Below, in pieces: positions 8,040 through 17,847 of a DNA stretch of 41,754 nt; the first letter of the stretch is position 1; each line of letters starts with the position of its first letter. The notes under the pieces were generated by a model. It did not search any database. It was not told the DNA's origin and was given only the letters and a program-made list of their open reading frames with translations. A program made the position numbers and the translations under genes. The stretch is from Candidatus Nitrosopumilus sp. GTDB lineage: Archaea > Thermoproteota > Nitrososphaeria > Nitrososphaerales > Nitrosopumilaceae. The stretch is taken from positions 1-41,754 of the forward strand of contig JAJETY010000009.1 in NCBI GenBank assembly GCA_021268355.1, read 5' to 3'.

Positions 8040-10598
8040 ATGCAAGTCAATATGGAAGAAACCCAAAAAATTGAAACGATGCCACCATCCATGTTAGTAT
8101 CTGCAACATATGATAATAATTCAAAATCAGCAGTTTTAAAATTCTATGAACCAAAATCTCAAAAATTATTCTTATGGAAAGATGAAATCGGTCACAAGCC
8201 ATATTGTTATTCAAGACTATCTCCTGATGAATTAGACTTTCTTAAAGAGAGAGATGATGTTTTAGAAATTAAAACAATTCAGCGATATGATTTAATGAAA
8301 GATAAAGAAATCAATATGTCAAAAATTATTGTTGCGGATCCGCTTGCAATAGGAGGTACAACAGGGGATAAGAGTATCAGAAATTTGATTGAAACATGGG
8401 AATCTGATATTAAATATTATGAAAATTATCTTTATGACAGAAAATTAATTGTAGGAAAATATTATGAGATTAAAGATGGAAAAATTAAATCACATGATCT
8501 AGAAATTTCTGATGAAGTTAAGATTGCCCTAAAGAGTTTGTTGTGGGATAAAGTAGATAGTGAAAGCATGGTGGATGCTGAAGAATTTAAGAAATTTGTT
8601 TCAGAATGGGCAGACTTGTTAAATCAACCAATACCAAAAATTAAACGACTGAGTGTAGATATTGAAGTCGAAGCTGAGATTGGACGAATTCCTGACCCAA
8701 AAGTTGCAGAAAAGAAAATTACAGCAATTGGAATGAAAGGAAGTGATGGATTTGATCAAATTTTTGTGCTCAAAACAGAGGGAACTGAGCAAGGAATCAA
8801 CGAATTGGACCAAAATGTCAAAGTGACATTTTATGATTTAGACAAAGAAAAAGAAATGATTGAGGATGCATTTAACATTATTGAAGAATTTCCATTTGTT
8901 GTAACCTACAATGGTGATGAGTTTGATTTACCATATTTGTACAACCGAGCTGAAAGACTGGGAATAAAAAATTCTGAAAATCCATTTTATATGATGAGAG
9001 ATTCTGCAACACTCAAAAGAGGAGTTCATCTTGATTTGTATAGAACATTTTCAAACAGATCATTTCAAATCTATGCCTTTAGTCAAAAATATACAAATTT
9101 TTCATTAAACTCAGTTTCAAAGGCACTTCTTGACAAAGAAAAAATTGATTATGGGTTAGAATTTGACCAATTAACACTTTATCAGACTGCAAATTATTGT
9201 TATAATGATGCATTACTAACATACGAACTCACAAGTTTTAACAATGAACTGTTAATGCAATTACTAGTAATCATTTCAAGAATTGGAAGAATGCCAATTG
9301 ACGATATTGCAAGAATGGGGGTATCTCAATGGATTCGAAGTCTTTTGTATTATGAACATAGAAAAAGGAATTGTCTAATTCCAAAAAGACAGGAACTTGA
9401 AAGTAGATCTGAAGGAGTAATGTCAGATGCAGTAATCAAAGATAAAAAATACAGAGGGGGGTTAGTTGTTGATCCCAAAGAGGGAATTCATTTCGATGTC
9501 GTAGTCATGGACTTTGCAAGTCTATATCCAAGTATCATCAAAGTCAAAAATCTATCATATGAAACAGTGAGATGCCCTCATGATGAGTGTAAGAAAAATT
9601 CTGTTCCAGGAACAAATCATTGGACATGCGGTAAGAAAAACGGCCTCACATCAATGATTATTGGATCATTAAGGGATTTGAGGGTAAATTACTACAAAAG
9701 TCTCTCAAAAAAAGAGACATTGACAGAGGAACAAAGACAGCAATACACAGTAGTCAGTCAAGCACTCAAGGTAATTTTAAACGCCAGTTACGGAGTAATG
9801 GGAGCTGAGATATTTCCCCTGTATTTTTTACCAGCCGCAGAAGCAACTACAGCAATCGGCAGATATACGATTTTGGAAACAATCAAAAAATGCGAAGCCA
9901 CTGGAATCGAAGTTCTTTATGGAGACACTGATTCTTTATTCATTAAAAACCCAACTAAAGACCAAATTAAAACAGTAATTGAACAAGCAAAGAAGGATCA
10001 TGGTGTTGATTTAGAGATCGATAAAACATACAGATACTGTGTCCTAAGTAACAGAAAGAAAAACTATCTTGGAGTTACCAAAGAAGGAAAAGTGGATGTG
10101 AAAGGATTAACAGGAAAAAAGTCACACACCCCACCATTCATTAAGAAATTATTCTATGAATTACTCGAAGTGTTATCAAAAGTTCAAACTATTGAGGATT
10201 TCGAAAAAGCAAAAAGAGAGATATCTGAAAAAATCAAGATATGCGGTCAAAAAGTGGAAGCAAAAGATATTCCGCTAGAAGATCTAACATTTAATGTGAT
10301 GCTAAGCAAAGCACCGTCAGAATACACAAAAACAATACCACAACATATTCGTGCAGCAAAACAATTAGAAACCATAAGAGAAATAAAAAAAGGAGATAGA
10401 ATTTCATACATAAAAATCCTAAACAAACCAGGTGTCAAACCAGTAGAAATGGCAAAAAAAGAAGAAATAGATTCTAAAAAATATATGGAATTTATGGAAT
10501 CAACATTAGAGCAAATAACATCATCAATGGATTTAGATTTTGATACAATTTTAGGAAAGCCAAAACAAACAGGATTAGACGAATTTTTCTGGAATTAG
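8040..10598 (+). CDS. polB: Family B DNA polymerase
   Basis: The 852-residue replicative or repair polymerase has an intact 3'-5' exonuclease domain. It shows Exo I DIE (D207, E209), Exo II TYNGDEFDLPYL, and Exo III YCYNDALLTYE. The polymerase domain has motif A MDFASLYPSII (D491), motif B VILNASYGVMG, and motif C YGDTDS (D629, D631). All catalytic acidic residues are present. A Cys-rich insert in the palm (CPHDEC ... WTCGKKNG) may bind metal. The frame is open to 7989 inside the deaminase gene. ATG 8040, or 8052, avoids a long overlap and is preferred. The C-terminus GLDEFFWN resembles a PCNA-interacting tail. Confidence 0.96.
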   Translation: MQVNMEETQKIETMPPSMLVSATYDNNSKSAVLKFYEPKSQKLFLWKDEIGHKPYCYSRLSPDELDFLKERDDVLEIKTIQRYDLMKDKEINMSKIIVADPLAIGGTTGDKSIRNLIETWESDIKYYENYLYDRKLIVGKYYEIKDGKIKSHDLEISDEVKIALKSLLWDKVDSESMVDAEEFKKFVSEWADLLNQPIPKIKRLSVDIEVEAEIGRIPDPKVAEKKITAIGMKGSDGFDQIFVLKTEGTEQGINELDQNVKVTFYDLDKEKEMIEDAFNIIEEFPFVVTYNGDEFDLPYLYNRAERLGIKNSENPFYMMRDSATLKRGVHLDLYRTFSNRSFQIYAFSQKYTNFSLNSVSKALLDKEKIDYGLEFDQLTLYQTANYCYNDALLTYELTSFNNELLMQLLVIISRIGRMPIDDIARMGVSQWIRSLLYYEHRKRNCLIPKRQELESRSEGVMSDAVIKDKKYRGGLVVDPKEGIHFDVVVMDFASLYPSIIKVKNLSYETVRCPHDECKKNSVPGTNHWTCGKKNGLTSMIIGSLRDLRVNYYKSLSKKETLTEEQRQQYTVVSQALKVILNASYGVMGAEIFPLYFLPAAEATTAIGRYTILETIKKCEATGIEVLYGDTDSLFIKNPTKDQIKTVIEQAKKDHGVDLEIDKTYRYCVLSNRKKNYLGVTKEGKVDVKGLTGKKSHTPPFIKKLFYELLEVLSKVQTIEDFEKAKREISEKIKICGQKVEAKDIPLEDLTFNVMLSKAPSEYTKTIPQHIRAAKQLETIREIKKGDRISYIKILNKPGVKPVEMAKKEEIDSKKYMEFMESTLEQITSSMDLDFDTILGKPKQTGLDEFFWN

Positions 10599-10900
10599 TG
10601 AATTTTATGGAAATCGATGGAACCTTACTGACAATTTTAGGAGTTGCTGCAGGTATTTTAATTCTGACTGGTTGGGTTGACCAGATATACAAAGGCTATA
10701 AAACCAAAAGTCTCAAAGACATCTCTAAATTTTTGATGATTTTCATTTCTGCAGGAGCAATTTTGTGGTTAATTTACGGGGTTATTGTTGAGGATGTGTT
10801 TATTATTGGAACAAATATTGCGGCGATAGCATTAATGATGATAGTTTTAGTCATGAAGAAGACATATGATAAAAAATTAAGAAATCAAATTAAAGATTAA
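10598..10900 (+). CDS. SemiSWEET/PQ-loop membrane protein
   Basis: The protein of about 97-100 residues has three hydrophobic helices and a short charged C-terminus (KKTYDKKLRNQIKD), the size and topology of bacterial and archaeal SemiSWEETs. The segment after helix 1 (WVDQIYKGYKTKSLKDIS) matches the MtN3/PQ-loop consensus, in which a transporter dimer moves sugars or other small solutes. The substrate is not predictable. A GTG at 10598 overlaps the last base of the polymerase stop; ATG 10607 is the alternative start. It lies between polB and tpiA on the same strand, so it is probably co-transcribed. Confidence 0.8.
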   Translation: MNFMEIDGTLLTILGVAAGILILTGWVDQIYKGYKTKSLKDISKFLMIFISAGAILWLIYGVIVEDVFIIGTNIAAIALMMIVLVMKKTYDKKLRNQIKD

Positions 10901-10927
10901 ATACAATACAAAAAAGCTCAAAGAAAG

Positions 10928-11584
10928 ATGTTTGTCATTAATTGTAAAAACTATGAAGAAATTGCAGGTGAAAGAATTATTAAATTTGTAAAAACTGCTG
11001 AAAAAATTTCTAAAAAATTTAAAGTAAAAATAGCAATTTGTCCACCTCAACATCTGATTGGGGTTGTTGCAAATAGTTCAATTCTAATTTTTGCACAGCA
11101 CGTAGACGATTCTAAAGTTGGAAGTACAACAGGTTTCATGATTCCAGAATTACTAAAACAATCTAAAGTTAGCGGTTCTCTTATCAACCACAGTGAGCAC
11201 AGAATCTCAACAAAAGAGATCACAAACCTTGTTTGTAAATTAAAAGAATTGAAAATGATTTCAATTGTTTGTGTAAAAAATGTAGCAGAAGCAAGAAAAT
11301 ATGCGAAACTTAATCCAGATTATATTGCAATAGAACCTCCAGAGCTGATTGGTTCTGGAAAAGCAGTCTCAACAGAAAGACCTGAATTAATTGAAAAAGC
11401 TGCTAATGCAGTAAAAAGTGCTAAAAACAGTACAAAACTTCTGTGTGGAGCCGGAATAGTTTCTGGAGAAGATGTTTCAAAAGCTTTAGAATTAGGATCA
11501 TATGGGATCCTTGTAGCAAGTGGGATCATCAAAGCTAAGAATTGGGACAAAATAATTTCTGAATTTGCAAAGGCATTAGTTTAA
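10928..11584 (+). CDS. tpiA: Triosephosphate isomerase, archaeal short form
   Basis: The 218-residue length is that of archaeal TIMs, shorter than the bacterial form at about 250. Catalytic residues are visible: Lys7 in INCKNY, His88 in LINHSEHR and Glu136 in IAIEPPELIGSG. The phosphate-binding LLCGAGIVSGED and ILVASGI loops follow. It interconverts dihydroxyacetone phosphate and glyceraldehyde-3-phosphate, here most likely in gluconeogenesis, in keeping with the pyruvate phosphate dikinase gene 28 nt downstream. The ATG start sits exactly at the first beta strand. Confidence 0.96.
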   Translation: MFVINCKNYEEIAGERIIKFVKTAEKISKKFKVKIAICPPQHLIGVVANSSILIFAQHVDDSKVGSTTGFMIPELLKQSKVSGSLINHSEHRISTKEITNLVCKLKELKMISIVCVKNVAEARKYAKLNPDYIAIEPPELIGSGKAVSTERPELIEKAANAVKSAKNSTKLLCGAGIVSGEDVSKALELGSYGILVASGIIKAKNWDKIISEFAKALV

Positions 11585-11611
11585 AAAGCCAAAAAATTTA
11601 CGCTTTCTTGC

Positions 11612-14275
11612 ATGACAAAAACAAAACCAGTTTATGCATTTGAAGAGGCTGATAGTAAACAAAGAATGCTTCTAGGTGGAAAAGGGGCAGGATTGAGCGA
11701 AATGACTCGATTAAAACTTCCAGTACCACCAGGATTTACCATAACAACTGAGGTCTGCAACAAATACTATGAAAATAACAGAAAATTGCCTAAAGACGTC
11801 ATGCCAGCAGTTATGAAAAATATTGAGAAAATTGAAAAAAAGACAGGAAAGAAATGGAATTCTACAAAGAATCCATTATTGGTGTCTGTAAGATCAGGGG
11901 CAGCAATATCAATGCCAGGAATGATGGATACCATTTTGAATTTAGGGTTAAATGAGAAGACTTTAGAGGGATTAGCAACTCAAACAAAGAATCCACGTTT
12001 TGCATGGGATTCCTATAGAAGATTTATCCAGTTATTTGGCAAAGTTGTATTTGGAGTTAACGATGAAAAATTTGAACATGTATTAGAATCAGCAAAAGAT
12101 AAACAGAATGTTACTGATGATAGTCATCTTAATGTAGAATCACTCAAGAAGATTGTTTCAGAATATAAAAAAATCTGCGAAAATCATACTAAAAGAAAAT
12201 TCCCAGATTCACCAAATGAACAGCTTGGATTATCAATTGAGGCTGTTTTCAAAAGTTGGATGGGTGAAAGAGCCATAGTTTACCGTGAAAAGAACAACAT
12301 TACAAAAGACATTGCAAATGGAACAGCAGTGAATGTTGTGACGATGGTATTTGGAAATATGGGTGACGATAGTGCAACAGGAGTAGTTTTTACAAGAAAT
12401 GGTCACAATGGTAAAAAAGAGATGGAGGGAGAATACCTAATCAATGCACAAGGTGAAGATGTTGTTGCAGGAGTTAGAACGGGGAAAAATGTTGCTTTAC
12501 TTCAAAAAGAAATGCCAAAATCTTACAAAGAATTGAGTGACGCATGTGAAAAATTAGAAAGGCACTTCAGAGAACCACAAGATATTGAATTTACAATAGA
12601 ACAAGGTAAATTTTACTTGTTACAAACAAGAACTGCAAAAATGAGTGCTGCAGCATTAGTAAAAACTTCAGTAGATATGGTTAAGGAGAAACTAATTGAT
12701 AAGAATAAAGCTCTTACCAGAATTCCGGCACAACAATTAGAAGCATTACTTCACAGAACAATGGACGAATCAAAATTGAAAAATTATAAACAATTAGCAA
12801 AAGGAATTGCAGCATCTCCAGGTGCTGCTAGTGGAATGGCAGTATTTGATGTTAAAAAAGCAATTGAAATGGGAGAGTCAGGAAAGAAAGTAATTCTAAT
12901 TAGAAAAGAAACAAAACCAGAAGATGTTCCTGCATTCTTTTCAGCAGAAGGAGTTTTGACTAGTCTAGGTGGAAAATCATCCCATGCAGCTATTGTCTCA
13001 AGAGGAATGGGTAAACCATGTATTGTAGGGTGTTCTGAATTAAAAATTGATTATGATAATAATACATGTACTGCAAATGGAAATACGATAAAGGAAGGAG
13101 AAACAATTTCTATTAACGGAAGTGTTGGAACTGTTTTCATTGGAGAAGTTCCAACTGTAGAGCCAAAAGTTACCAAAGACTTTGAACAAATTCTAGAATG
13201 GGCACAAAAAACAAAGGTTCTAGGAATCAGAGCAAATGCGGACACTCCAGAAGCTGCTAAACTTGCTAGAAAGTTTGGCGGTCAAGGCATCGGGTTATGT
13301 AGAACAGAAAGAATGTTCAATGCAAATGACAGAATTGGTTTGTTTGTAGATATGATTATGGCTGAGAATGTGGAAGAAAGAGGAAAGGTGCTTAAAAAAT
13401 TAGGTCAGTTACAGAAAAGTGACTTTATTCAAATTTTAAAAGCAATGGAAGGTTACGAAGTAACAATCAGACTATTAGATCCTCCTTTGCATGAATTCTT
13501 ACCAAATCCAGAAGAATTATCAGAAAAAATTCAAAAATTAAAGGCAAAGAATGACATTAAAGAAATCAAAAAAGCAGAAATTGTTCTAAAAAGAGCAAGA
13601 GAATTAGCAGAAGTTAACCCAATGATGGGTCATAGAGGAGTCAGAGTAGGAGTAACATATCCAGAAATTTATGAAATGCAAATTCGTGCTGTCTTTGAAG
13701 CCCTAGTAGAATTAACAAAAAAGAAAGTAAAGGCTCATCCACAAATCATGATTCCACAAATTAGCAGTATTGCCGAGCTAAATCACATTAAGAAAATTTA
13801 TGATAAAATTAAGAAAGAAGTAGAAACCAAAAACAAAATGAAATTAACAATTAACTTTGGAACCATGATTGAAGTGGTAAGAGCAGCATTAACTGCAAAT
13901 GAACTTGCCACCACTGCAGAATTCTTTAGTTTTGGAACCAATGACTTAACTCAAGGTACATTTAGTTTCAGCAGAGAAGATGTCGAAGGAAAATTCCTTC
14001 CAGAATATATGGAAAAAGAACTACTTGAAAGAAGTCCATTCCAATCAATTGATGTTAACGGTGTGGGAAGTTTAATAAAAATTGGAATAGCCCATGGTCG
14101 CGGAGTTAGAAAGAATATGGAAGTTGGAATTTGTGGAGAACACGGAGGGGATCCAGATTCAATAAAATTCTGTCATGCTGCAAAACTAAGTTATGTCAGC
14201 GCATCCCCACATAGAATTCCTATCGCAATTGTTGCTGCAGCTCAGGCAGCAATTGAACAACCAAAAAGAAAGTAA
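11612..14275 (+). CDS. ppdK: Pyruvate, phosphate dikinase
   Basis: The 887-residue protein is full length. It has an ATP-grasp N-terminal domain (LLGGKGAGLSEM, VSVRSGAAISMPGMMDTILN). The phosphohistidine swivelling domain contains GGKSSHAAIVSRGMGKP, with Ser in place of the usual Thr beside the His. The C-terminal PEP/pyruvate TIM barrel has GQGIGLCRTERMF, FGTNDLTQ and GICGEHGGDP with the catalytic Cys. It interconverts pyruvate, ATP and phosphate with PEP, AMP and diphosphate. In an autotroph it makes PEP for gluconeogenesis. The upstream neighbour is tpiA and the downstream one an XRE-CBS regulator 42 nt away. Confidence 0.97.
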   Translation: MTKTKPVYAFEEADSKQRMLLGGKGAGLSEMTRLKLPVPPGFTITTEVCNKYYENNRKLPKDVMPAVMKNIEKIEKKTGKKWNSTKNPLLVSVRSGAAISMPGMMDTILNLGLNEKTLEGLATQTKNPRFAWDSYRRFIQLFGKVVFGVNDEKFEHVLESAKDKQNVTDDSHLNVESLKKIVSEYKKICENHTKRKFPDSPNEQLGLSIEAVFKSWMGERAIVYREKNNITKDIANGTAVNVVTMVFGNMGDDSATGVVFTRNGHNGKKEMEGEYLINAQGEDVVAGVRTGKNVALLQKEMPKSYKELSDACEKLERHFREPQDIEFTIEQGKFYLLQTRTAKMSAAALVKTSVDMVKEKLIDKNKALTRIPAQQLEALLHRTMDESKLKNYKQLAKGIAASPGAASGMAVFDVKKAIEMGESGKKVILIRKETKPEDVPAFFSAEGVLTSLGGKSSHAAIVSRGMGKPCIVGCSELKIDYDNNTCTANGNTIKEGETISINGSVGTVFIGEVPTVEPKVTKDFEQILEWAQKTKVLGIRANADTPEAAKLARKFGGQGIGLCRTERMFNANDRIGLFVDMIMAENVEERGKVLKKLGQLQKSDFIQILKAMEGYEVTIRLLDPPLHEFLPNPEELSEKIQKLKAKNDIKEIKKAEIVLKRARELAEVNPMMGHRGVRVGVTYPEIYEMQIRAVFEALVELTKKKVKAHPQIMIPQISSIAELNHIKKIYDKIKKEVETKNKMKLTINFGTMIEVVRAALTANELATTAEFFSFGTNDLTQGTFSFSREDVEGKFLPEYMEKELLERSPFQSIDVNGVGSLIKIGIAHGRGVRKNMEVGICGEHGGDPDSIKFCHAAKLSYVSASPHRIPIAIVAAAQAAIEQPKRK

Positions 14276-14317
14276 TTCAGTATAATTTAATAGAGATTAA
14301 GCCTTACTAAATCTCAA

Positions 14318-14875
14318 ATGCTTCCAAATATAGAATCCATAAAGCAAATGAGGCAAAAATTAGGCATTACTCAGAAAAAATTGGCAGGTATGGCAGGTGT
14401 AAGTACCTCAATGATTAATCAAATAGAATCAGGAAGGAGTCAACCAAGTTACGAAACTGCAAAAAAAATTTTTGAGAATCTATCAAATCTAGAAAGTAGA
14501 TCATCATCTCATAAAGCAGGAGACTTTTGTAGTCAGGATATCGTAAAAATGAAACCATCTAACACGCTACACGATGCAATCAAAAAGATGCATCAACTAT
14601 CAATCAGTCAGATTCCAGTATTTGATGGAAAGGAGATCGTAGGTGTTGTTTCAGAAGATGGAATTGTCAAACATTTAGCAGATGTGGGAGAAGCAGAATT
14701 AAAAAATGCAAAGCTTGCAGATACAATGGACCCAGTACCACCAATAGTAGATTTTGAAACGCCTGCAAATGTACTTGTCCCATTAATTAGATATTCCAAA
14801 TGTATTCTTGTAACAAAAAAATCAAAGATAATGGGAATTATCACTGCATCAGATACATTGAAAATGATGGAATAG
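14318..14875 (+). CDS. XRE-type HTH regulator with paired CBS domains
   Basis: The 185-residue protein joins two modules. Residues about 7-63 form an XRE/Cro HTH (MRQKLGITQKKLAGMAGVS, then SMINQIESGRSQPSYETAKK). Residues about 70-185 contain two CBS motifs (MKPSNTLHDAIKKMHQLSIS, IVGVVSEDGIVKHL; then MDPVPPIVD and IMGIITASDTLKMM). CBS pairs commonly bind AMP, ATP or other adenosyl ligands, so this is a likely energy-sensing transcription regulator. It follows ppdK, whose reaction yields AMP; that link is inference. It is convergent with the epimerase gene. Confidence 0.9.
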   Translation: MLPNIESIKQMRQKLGITQKKLAGMAGVSTSMINQIESGRSQPSYETAKKIFENLSNLESRSSSHKAGDFCSQDIVKMKPSNTLHDAIKKMHQLSISQIPVFDGKEIVGVVSEDGIVKHLADVGEAELKNAKLADTMDPVPPIVDFETPANVLVPLIRYSKCILVTKKSKIMGIITASDTLKMME

Positions 14876-14886
14876 TTTGTCTGAAT

Positions 14887-15282
14887 TTATTTTGAATGAG
14901 CACAGAGTTCAGCCAAGACACCATGAAGAGATTTTGGATGAATAAAGGTAACTTTAGTTCCTCCAGAACCAGGTCTAATCTGTCCTAGAAATTGAATTCC
15001 ACAGCCTTCCATTCTTTCTACTTCATCTTCGATATTATCAGTTTCAAGTGCCATATGATGTAATCCTTGGCCTTTTTTGTCCAAGAATTTTTTTATTGGA
15101 CTGTTATCATTTGTGGGTTGCATTAATTCAACACGGCCATTTTCCAAGTGAATAATTGCAACCTTTACACCTTCAGATTCAACAGTCTCAAACTCAACAG
15201 AGTCAACGCCTAAAGCTTCCTTGTAGATTTTAGCTGATTCTTCAACATCATTTACAGCAATAGCAATATGATCAATCTTCAC
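14887..15282 (-). CDS. mce: Methylmalonyl-CoA epimerase
   Basis: The 131-residue glyoxalase-fold protein starts MKIDHIAIAVNDVEES. Metal ligands are visible at His5, His76 (GLHHMALETD) and Glu125 (HGVLAEL), as in known epimerases. It interconverts (S)- and (R)-methylmalonyl-CoA so that the product of propionyl-CoA carboxylation can enter the mutase. The start is GTG 15282, directly abutting the TAG stop of the mutase large subunit (TAGGTG), so it is the third gene of a meaB-mutase-epimerase operon. Length and motifs are normal. Confidence 0.95.
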   Translation of the reverse strand: MKIDHIAIAVNDVEESAKIYKEALGVDSVEFETVESEGVKVAIIHLENGRVELMQPTNDNSPIKKFLDKKGQGLHHMALETDNIEDEVERMEGCGIQFLGQIRPGSGGTKVTFIHPKSLHGVLAELCAHSK

Positions 15283-16881
15283 CTAGAATACCTCCTTTGG
15301 ACGATATTCACCAAAAACTTGACGGAATGCATTGCTAATCTCACCGGTTGTCGCATAAGATTTTGCAGCAGTAATAATATACGGCATCAGATTTTCATCT
15401 GTTTCAGCAGCACTCTGCATTGCTGATAATGCGTTTTCCCATTTGTTTTTGTCTCGAGATGTACGTAATTGTTTTAGTGCTTTTTTCTGTTGAATCTCAA
15501 CTTTACCACCTATTCTAAGTAGTTCGGGTTGCTCTTCTACTTCATTATACTTGTTAACACCAACAAGAATCCTGTCACCATCATCTGTTTCTTTCTTTAA
15601 ACGATAAGCATTTTGTCTTATTTCAGATTGGAAGAAGCCTTTTTCTATTGCCTTAACAGAACCGCCCATTTTCTCAATTTTTTTAAGATATTTCCAAACA
15701 CCATCCTCAATTTGATCAGTTAATTCCTCAACATAATAGGAACCACCAAGAGGATCAGCAGTCTTTGTGATACCACTTTCATGAGCAACTATCTGTTGTG
15801 TTCTTAAAGCAATTTTTGCAGATTCTTGTGTAGGTAAAGCCAGTGCCTCATCTCTAGAATTTGTATGAAGTGATTGAGTACCTCCTGCAACCGCAGCCAT
15901 TGTTTGAATTGCAACACGAATAATGTTGTTATCAGGTTGCTGAGCGGTTAATGATTCTCCGCTTGTTTGAGTGTGGAATTTTAATTGGAGTGATCTTGGA
16001 TTTTTTGCATTAAACATTTCTTTTAGAATCTTTGCGTAAACCTTTCTTGCAACTCGGAACTTTGCAACTTCTTCAAAAAATTCTATTGTGCAACAAAAGA
16101 AGAACGATAAACGTGGTGCAAACTCATCAATTTTCAAACCTTTATCCAAACAAGTTTGAATGTATGCTATTGCATTAGCTAAAGTAAATGCAACTTCCTG
16201 GGTTGCAGTACATCCAGCTTCTCTCATATGATATCCAGAAATTGAAACAGGGTACCATGAAGGAACTTTTTCTGCACAATAACCAATCATGTCACCAATT
16301 AATCTCATTGATGGTTGTGGTGGATAGATGTAGGTATTTCTTGCAATGTATTCTTTTAAAATATCATTTTGTGTCGTTCCACGAAGATCATGGCTTTTGA
16401 ATCCTTGAGATTCCCCAACTGCAATATAGTATGCAAGAAGTGTAGATGCCGTTGAGTTAATTGTCATTGAAGAGCTAACCTTTCCAAGAGGAATTCCATC
16501 AAATGCAGTCATCATATCTTTAATTGAAGTAATGGAAACCCCAACTTTCCCAACTTCACCCTCAGCTTGAGGAGAGTCCGAATCATATCCAATCTGAGTT
16601 GGAAGATCAAATGCCATAGAAAGTCCTGTTTGACCTTTTTCCAACATAAACTTGAATCGTTCATTAGTTAACTTTGCATCGCCGAATCCAGAATATTGTC
16701 TCATGGTCCAAAATCTATCACGGAACATTCCGGGATGAATACCTCGAGTAAATGGATATTTACCAGAATCTTCTGCAGGTTTTTTCTTTGTTGATTTTTG
16801 ATAAATTCGTTTTACAGTAAAATTGGAATCAGTGAAAATTTTCTTTTCAGGTGATTTTGGTTTTGATTTTTTTGCGGCCAT
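15283..16881 (-). CDS. Methylmalonyl-CoA mutase, large (catalytic) subunit
   Basis: The 532-residue protein is the TIM-barrel half of a split B12 mutase and lacks the cobalamin-binding domain. Key substrate residues are intact: Tyr63 in WTMRQYSGFG, Arg193 in PSMRLIGD and His218 in SISGYHMREAG. They correspond to Tyr89, Arg207 and His244 of Propionibacterium MCM, and argue for methylmalonyl-CoA over isobutyryl-CoA as substrate. It isomerises (R)-methylmalonyl-CoA to succinyl-CoA with the small subunit encoded at 20852. In thaumarchaea this step belongs to the hydroxypropionate/hydroxybutyrate cycle. A Lys-rich N-terminal extension (residues 1-40) precedes the fold. Confidence 0.96.
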   Translation of the reverse strand: MAAKKSKPKSPEKKIFTDSNFTVKRIYQKSTKKKPAEDSGKYPFTRGIHPGMFRDRFWTMRQYSGFGDAKLTNERFKFMLEKGQTGLSMAFDLPTQIGYDSDSPQAEGEVGKVGVSITSIKDMMTAFDGIPLGKVSSSMTINSTASTLLAYYIAVGESQGFKSHDLRGTTQNDILKEYIARNTYIYPPQPSMRLIGDMIGYCAEKVPSWYPVSISGYHMREAGCTATQEVAFTLANAIAYIQTCLDKGLKIDEFAPRLSFFFCCTIEFFEEVAKFRVARKVYAKILKEMFNAKNPRSLQLKFHTQTSGESLTAQQPDNNIIRVAIQTMAAVAGGTQSLHTNSRDEALALPTQESAKIALRTQQIVAHESGITKTADPLGGSYYVEELTDQIEDGVWKYLKKIEKMGGSVKAIEKGFFQSEIRQNAYRLKKETDDGDRILVGVNKYNEVEEQPELLRIGGKVEIQQKKALKQLRTSRDKNKWENALSAMQSAAETDENLMPYIITAAKSYATTGEISNAFRQVFGEYRPKEVF

Positions 16882-16887
16882 AATTAT

Positions 16888-17808
16888 TCACTTTAACATA
16901 GATTTTGTTATTTTATCTCCTGCATCAAATGGATCAATATCCTTGGATTGTAATTTTTTCAAGTATTTTGTAAATGTTTTATCAGAATCCAACATATGAT
17001 CAATCTTTTCACGTATGTTATTTAAAACAATATCTTTTAGTTCTGCCTCTAATCGCTCTCTATCTTTCTGATTTTTTGATTCCTTTTTTAAGACCATCAT
17101 ATTTTTGAGAGTTTTTGCAAATTCAGTGATCCCAGTATTCTTTTTTACAGAAGTTTTAAGAATTATAGGATTACGGTCAGAATCACCAATGAAATCACGA
17201 ACAGCATCAAATAGTTGATTTGTTCCACTTAGGTCACTTTTGTTAACGAGATAGATATCCCCAATTTCTGTAAGACCAGCTTTGATGGTTTGAATACTAT
17301 CACCAGTATTTGGATTAAAAACAACTACAGTGATATCAGCAATATTAGAAATTTCAACTTCAGTTTGTCCAGCACCAACACTTTCAATAATTATAGGATT
17401 AAAACCAGCATACTCTAAAACACGAATACTATTTCTAAGTGATCTAGAAACTGCTCCAGTTGCACCACGAGATGCAATACTTCGGATATATGTTCCAGAA
17501 TCAGTAGATTCAGTCATTCTAACTCTATCGCCTAGAATTGCTCCACCAGTCACATGACTACTTGGATCAACTGCAAGGACAGCAGGTTTTGTGCCTAGTT
17601 GTTTCATTGCTACAGCAGTTTTGTTAATCAAAGAACTTTTTCCAGCACCTGCAGGACCCGTAATGCCAATAATTATAGATGTTCCAGTATTTTTGAAAAT
17701 TTTCTTTAAGAGTTTTTTAGATTCTTTTTGATCATTTTCAACGATTGTTATGGCTTTAGCGATAGCACCACGTTTTCCTTTCTTCAAATCAATAAGCAAA
17801 TCCAACAC
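16888..17808 (-). CDS. meaB: MeaB/ArgK-type GTPase, mutase chaperone
   Basis: The 306-residue G3E GTPase has Walker A GPAGAGKSSLI near residues 55-65. It also has switch regions DPSSHVTGGAILGDRVRM and SIASRGATGAVSRS, the Walker B region IIESVGAGQTE, and the base-recognition motif NKSD. MeaB proteins load and protect adenosylcobalamin in methylmalonyl-CoA mutase. The gene is six bases upstream of the mutase large subunit on the same strand and heads that operon. The start is GTG 17808, giving MLDLLIDLKKG, which matches the usual N-terminus. Confidence 0.95.
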   Translation of the reverse strand: MLDLLIDLKKGKRGAIAKAITIVENDQKESKKLLKKIFKNTGTSIIIGITGPAGAGKSSLINKTAVAMKQLGTKPAVLAVDPSSHVTGGAILGDRVRMTESTDSGTYIRSIASRGATGAVSRSLRNSIRVLEYAGFNPIIIESVGAGQTEVEISNIADITVVVFNPNTGDSIQTIKAGLTEIGDIYLVNKSDLSGTNQLFDAVRDFIGDSDRNPIILKTSVKKNTGITEFAKTLKNMMVLKKESKNQKDRERLEAELKDIVLNNIREKIDHMLDSDKTFTKYLKKLQSKDIDPFDAGDKITKSMLK

Positions 17809-17847
17809 AAATTCTTTTCATAGGTGCAATAAAATCTTGTTTCTGAT

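Noticed and set aside
15283-16881. Isobutyryl-CoA or 2-hydroxyisobutyryl-CoA mutase instead of methylmalonyl-CoA mutase
   Set aside because: The Tyr in RQY and the Arg in PSMR that bind the methylmalonyl carboxylate are both present, and epimerase plus MeaB are adjacent.
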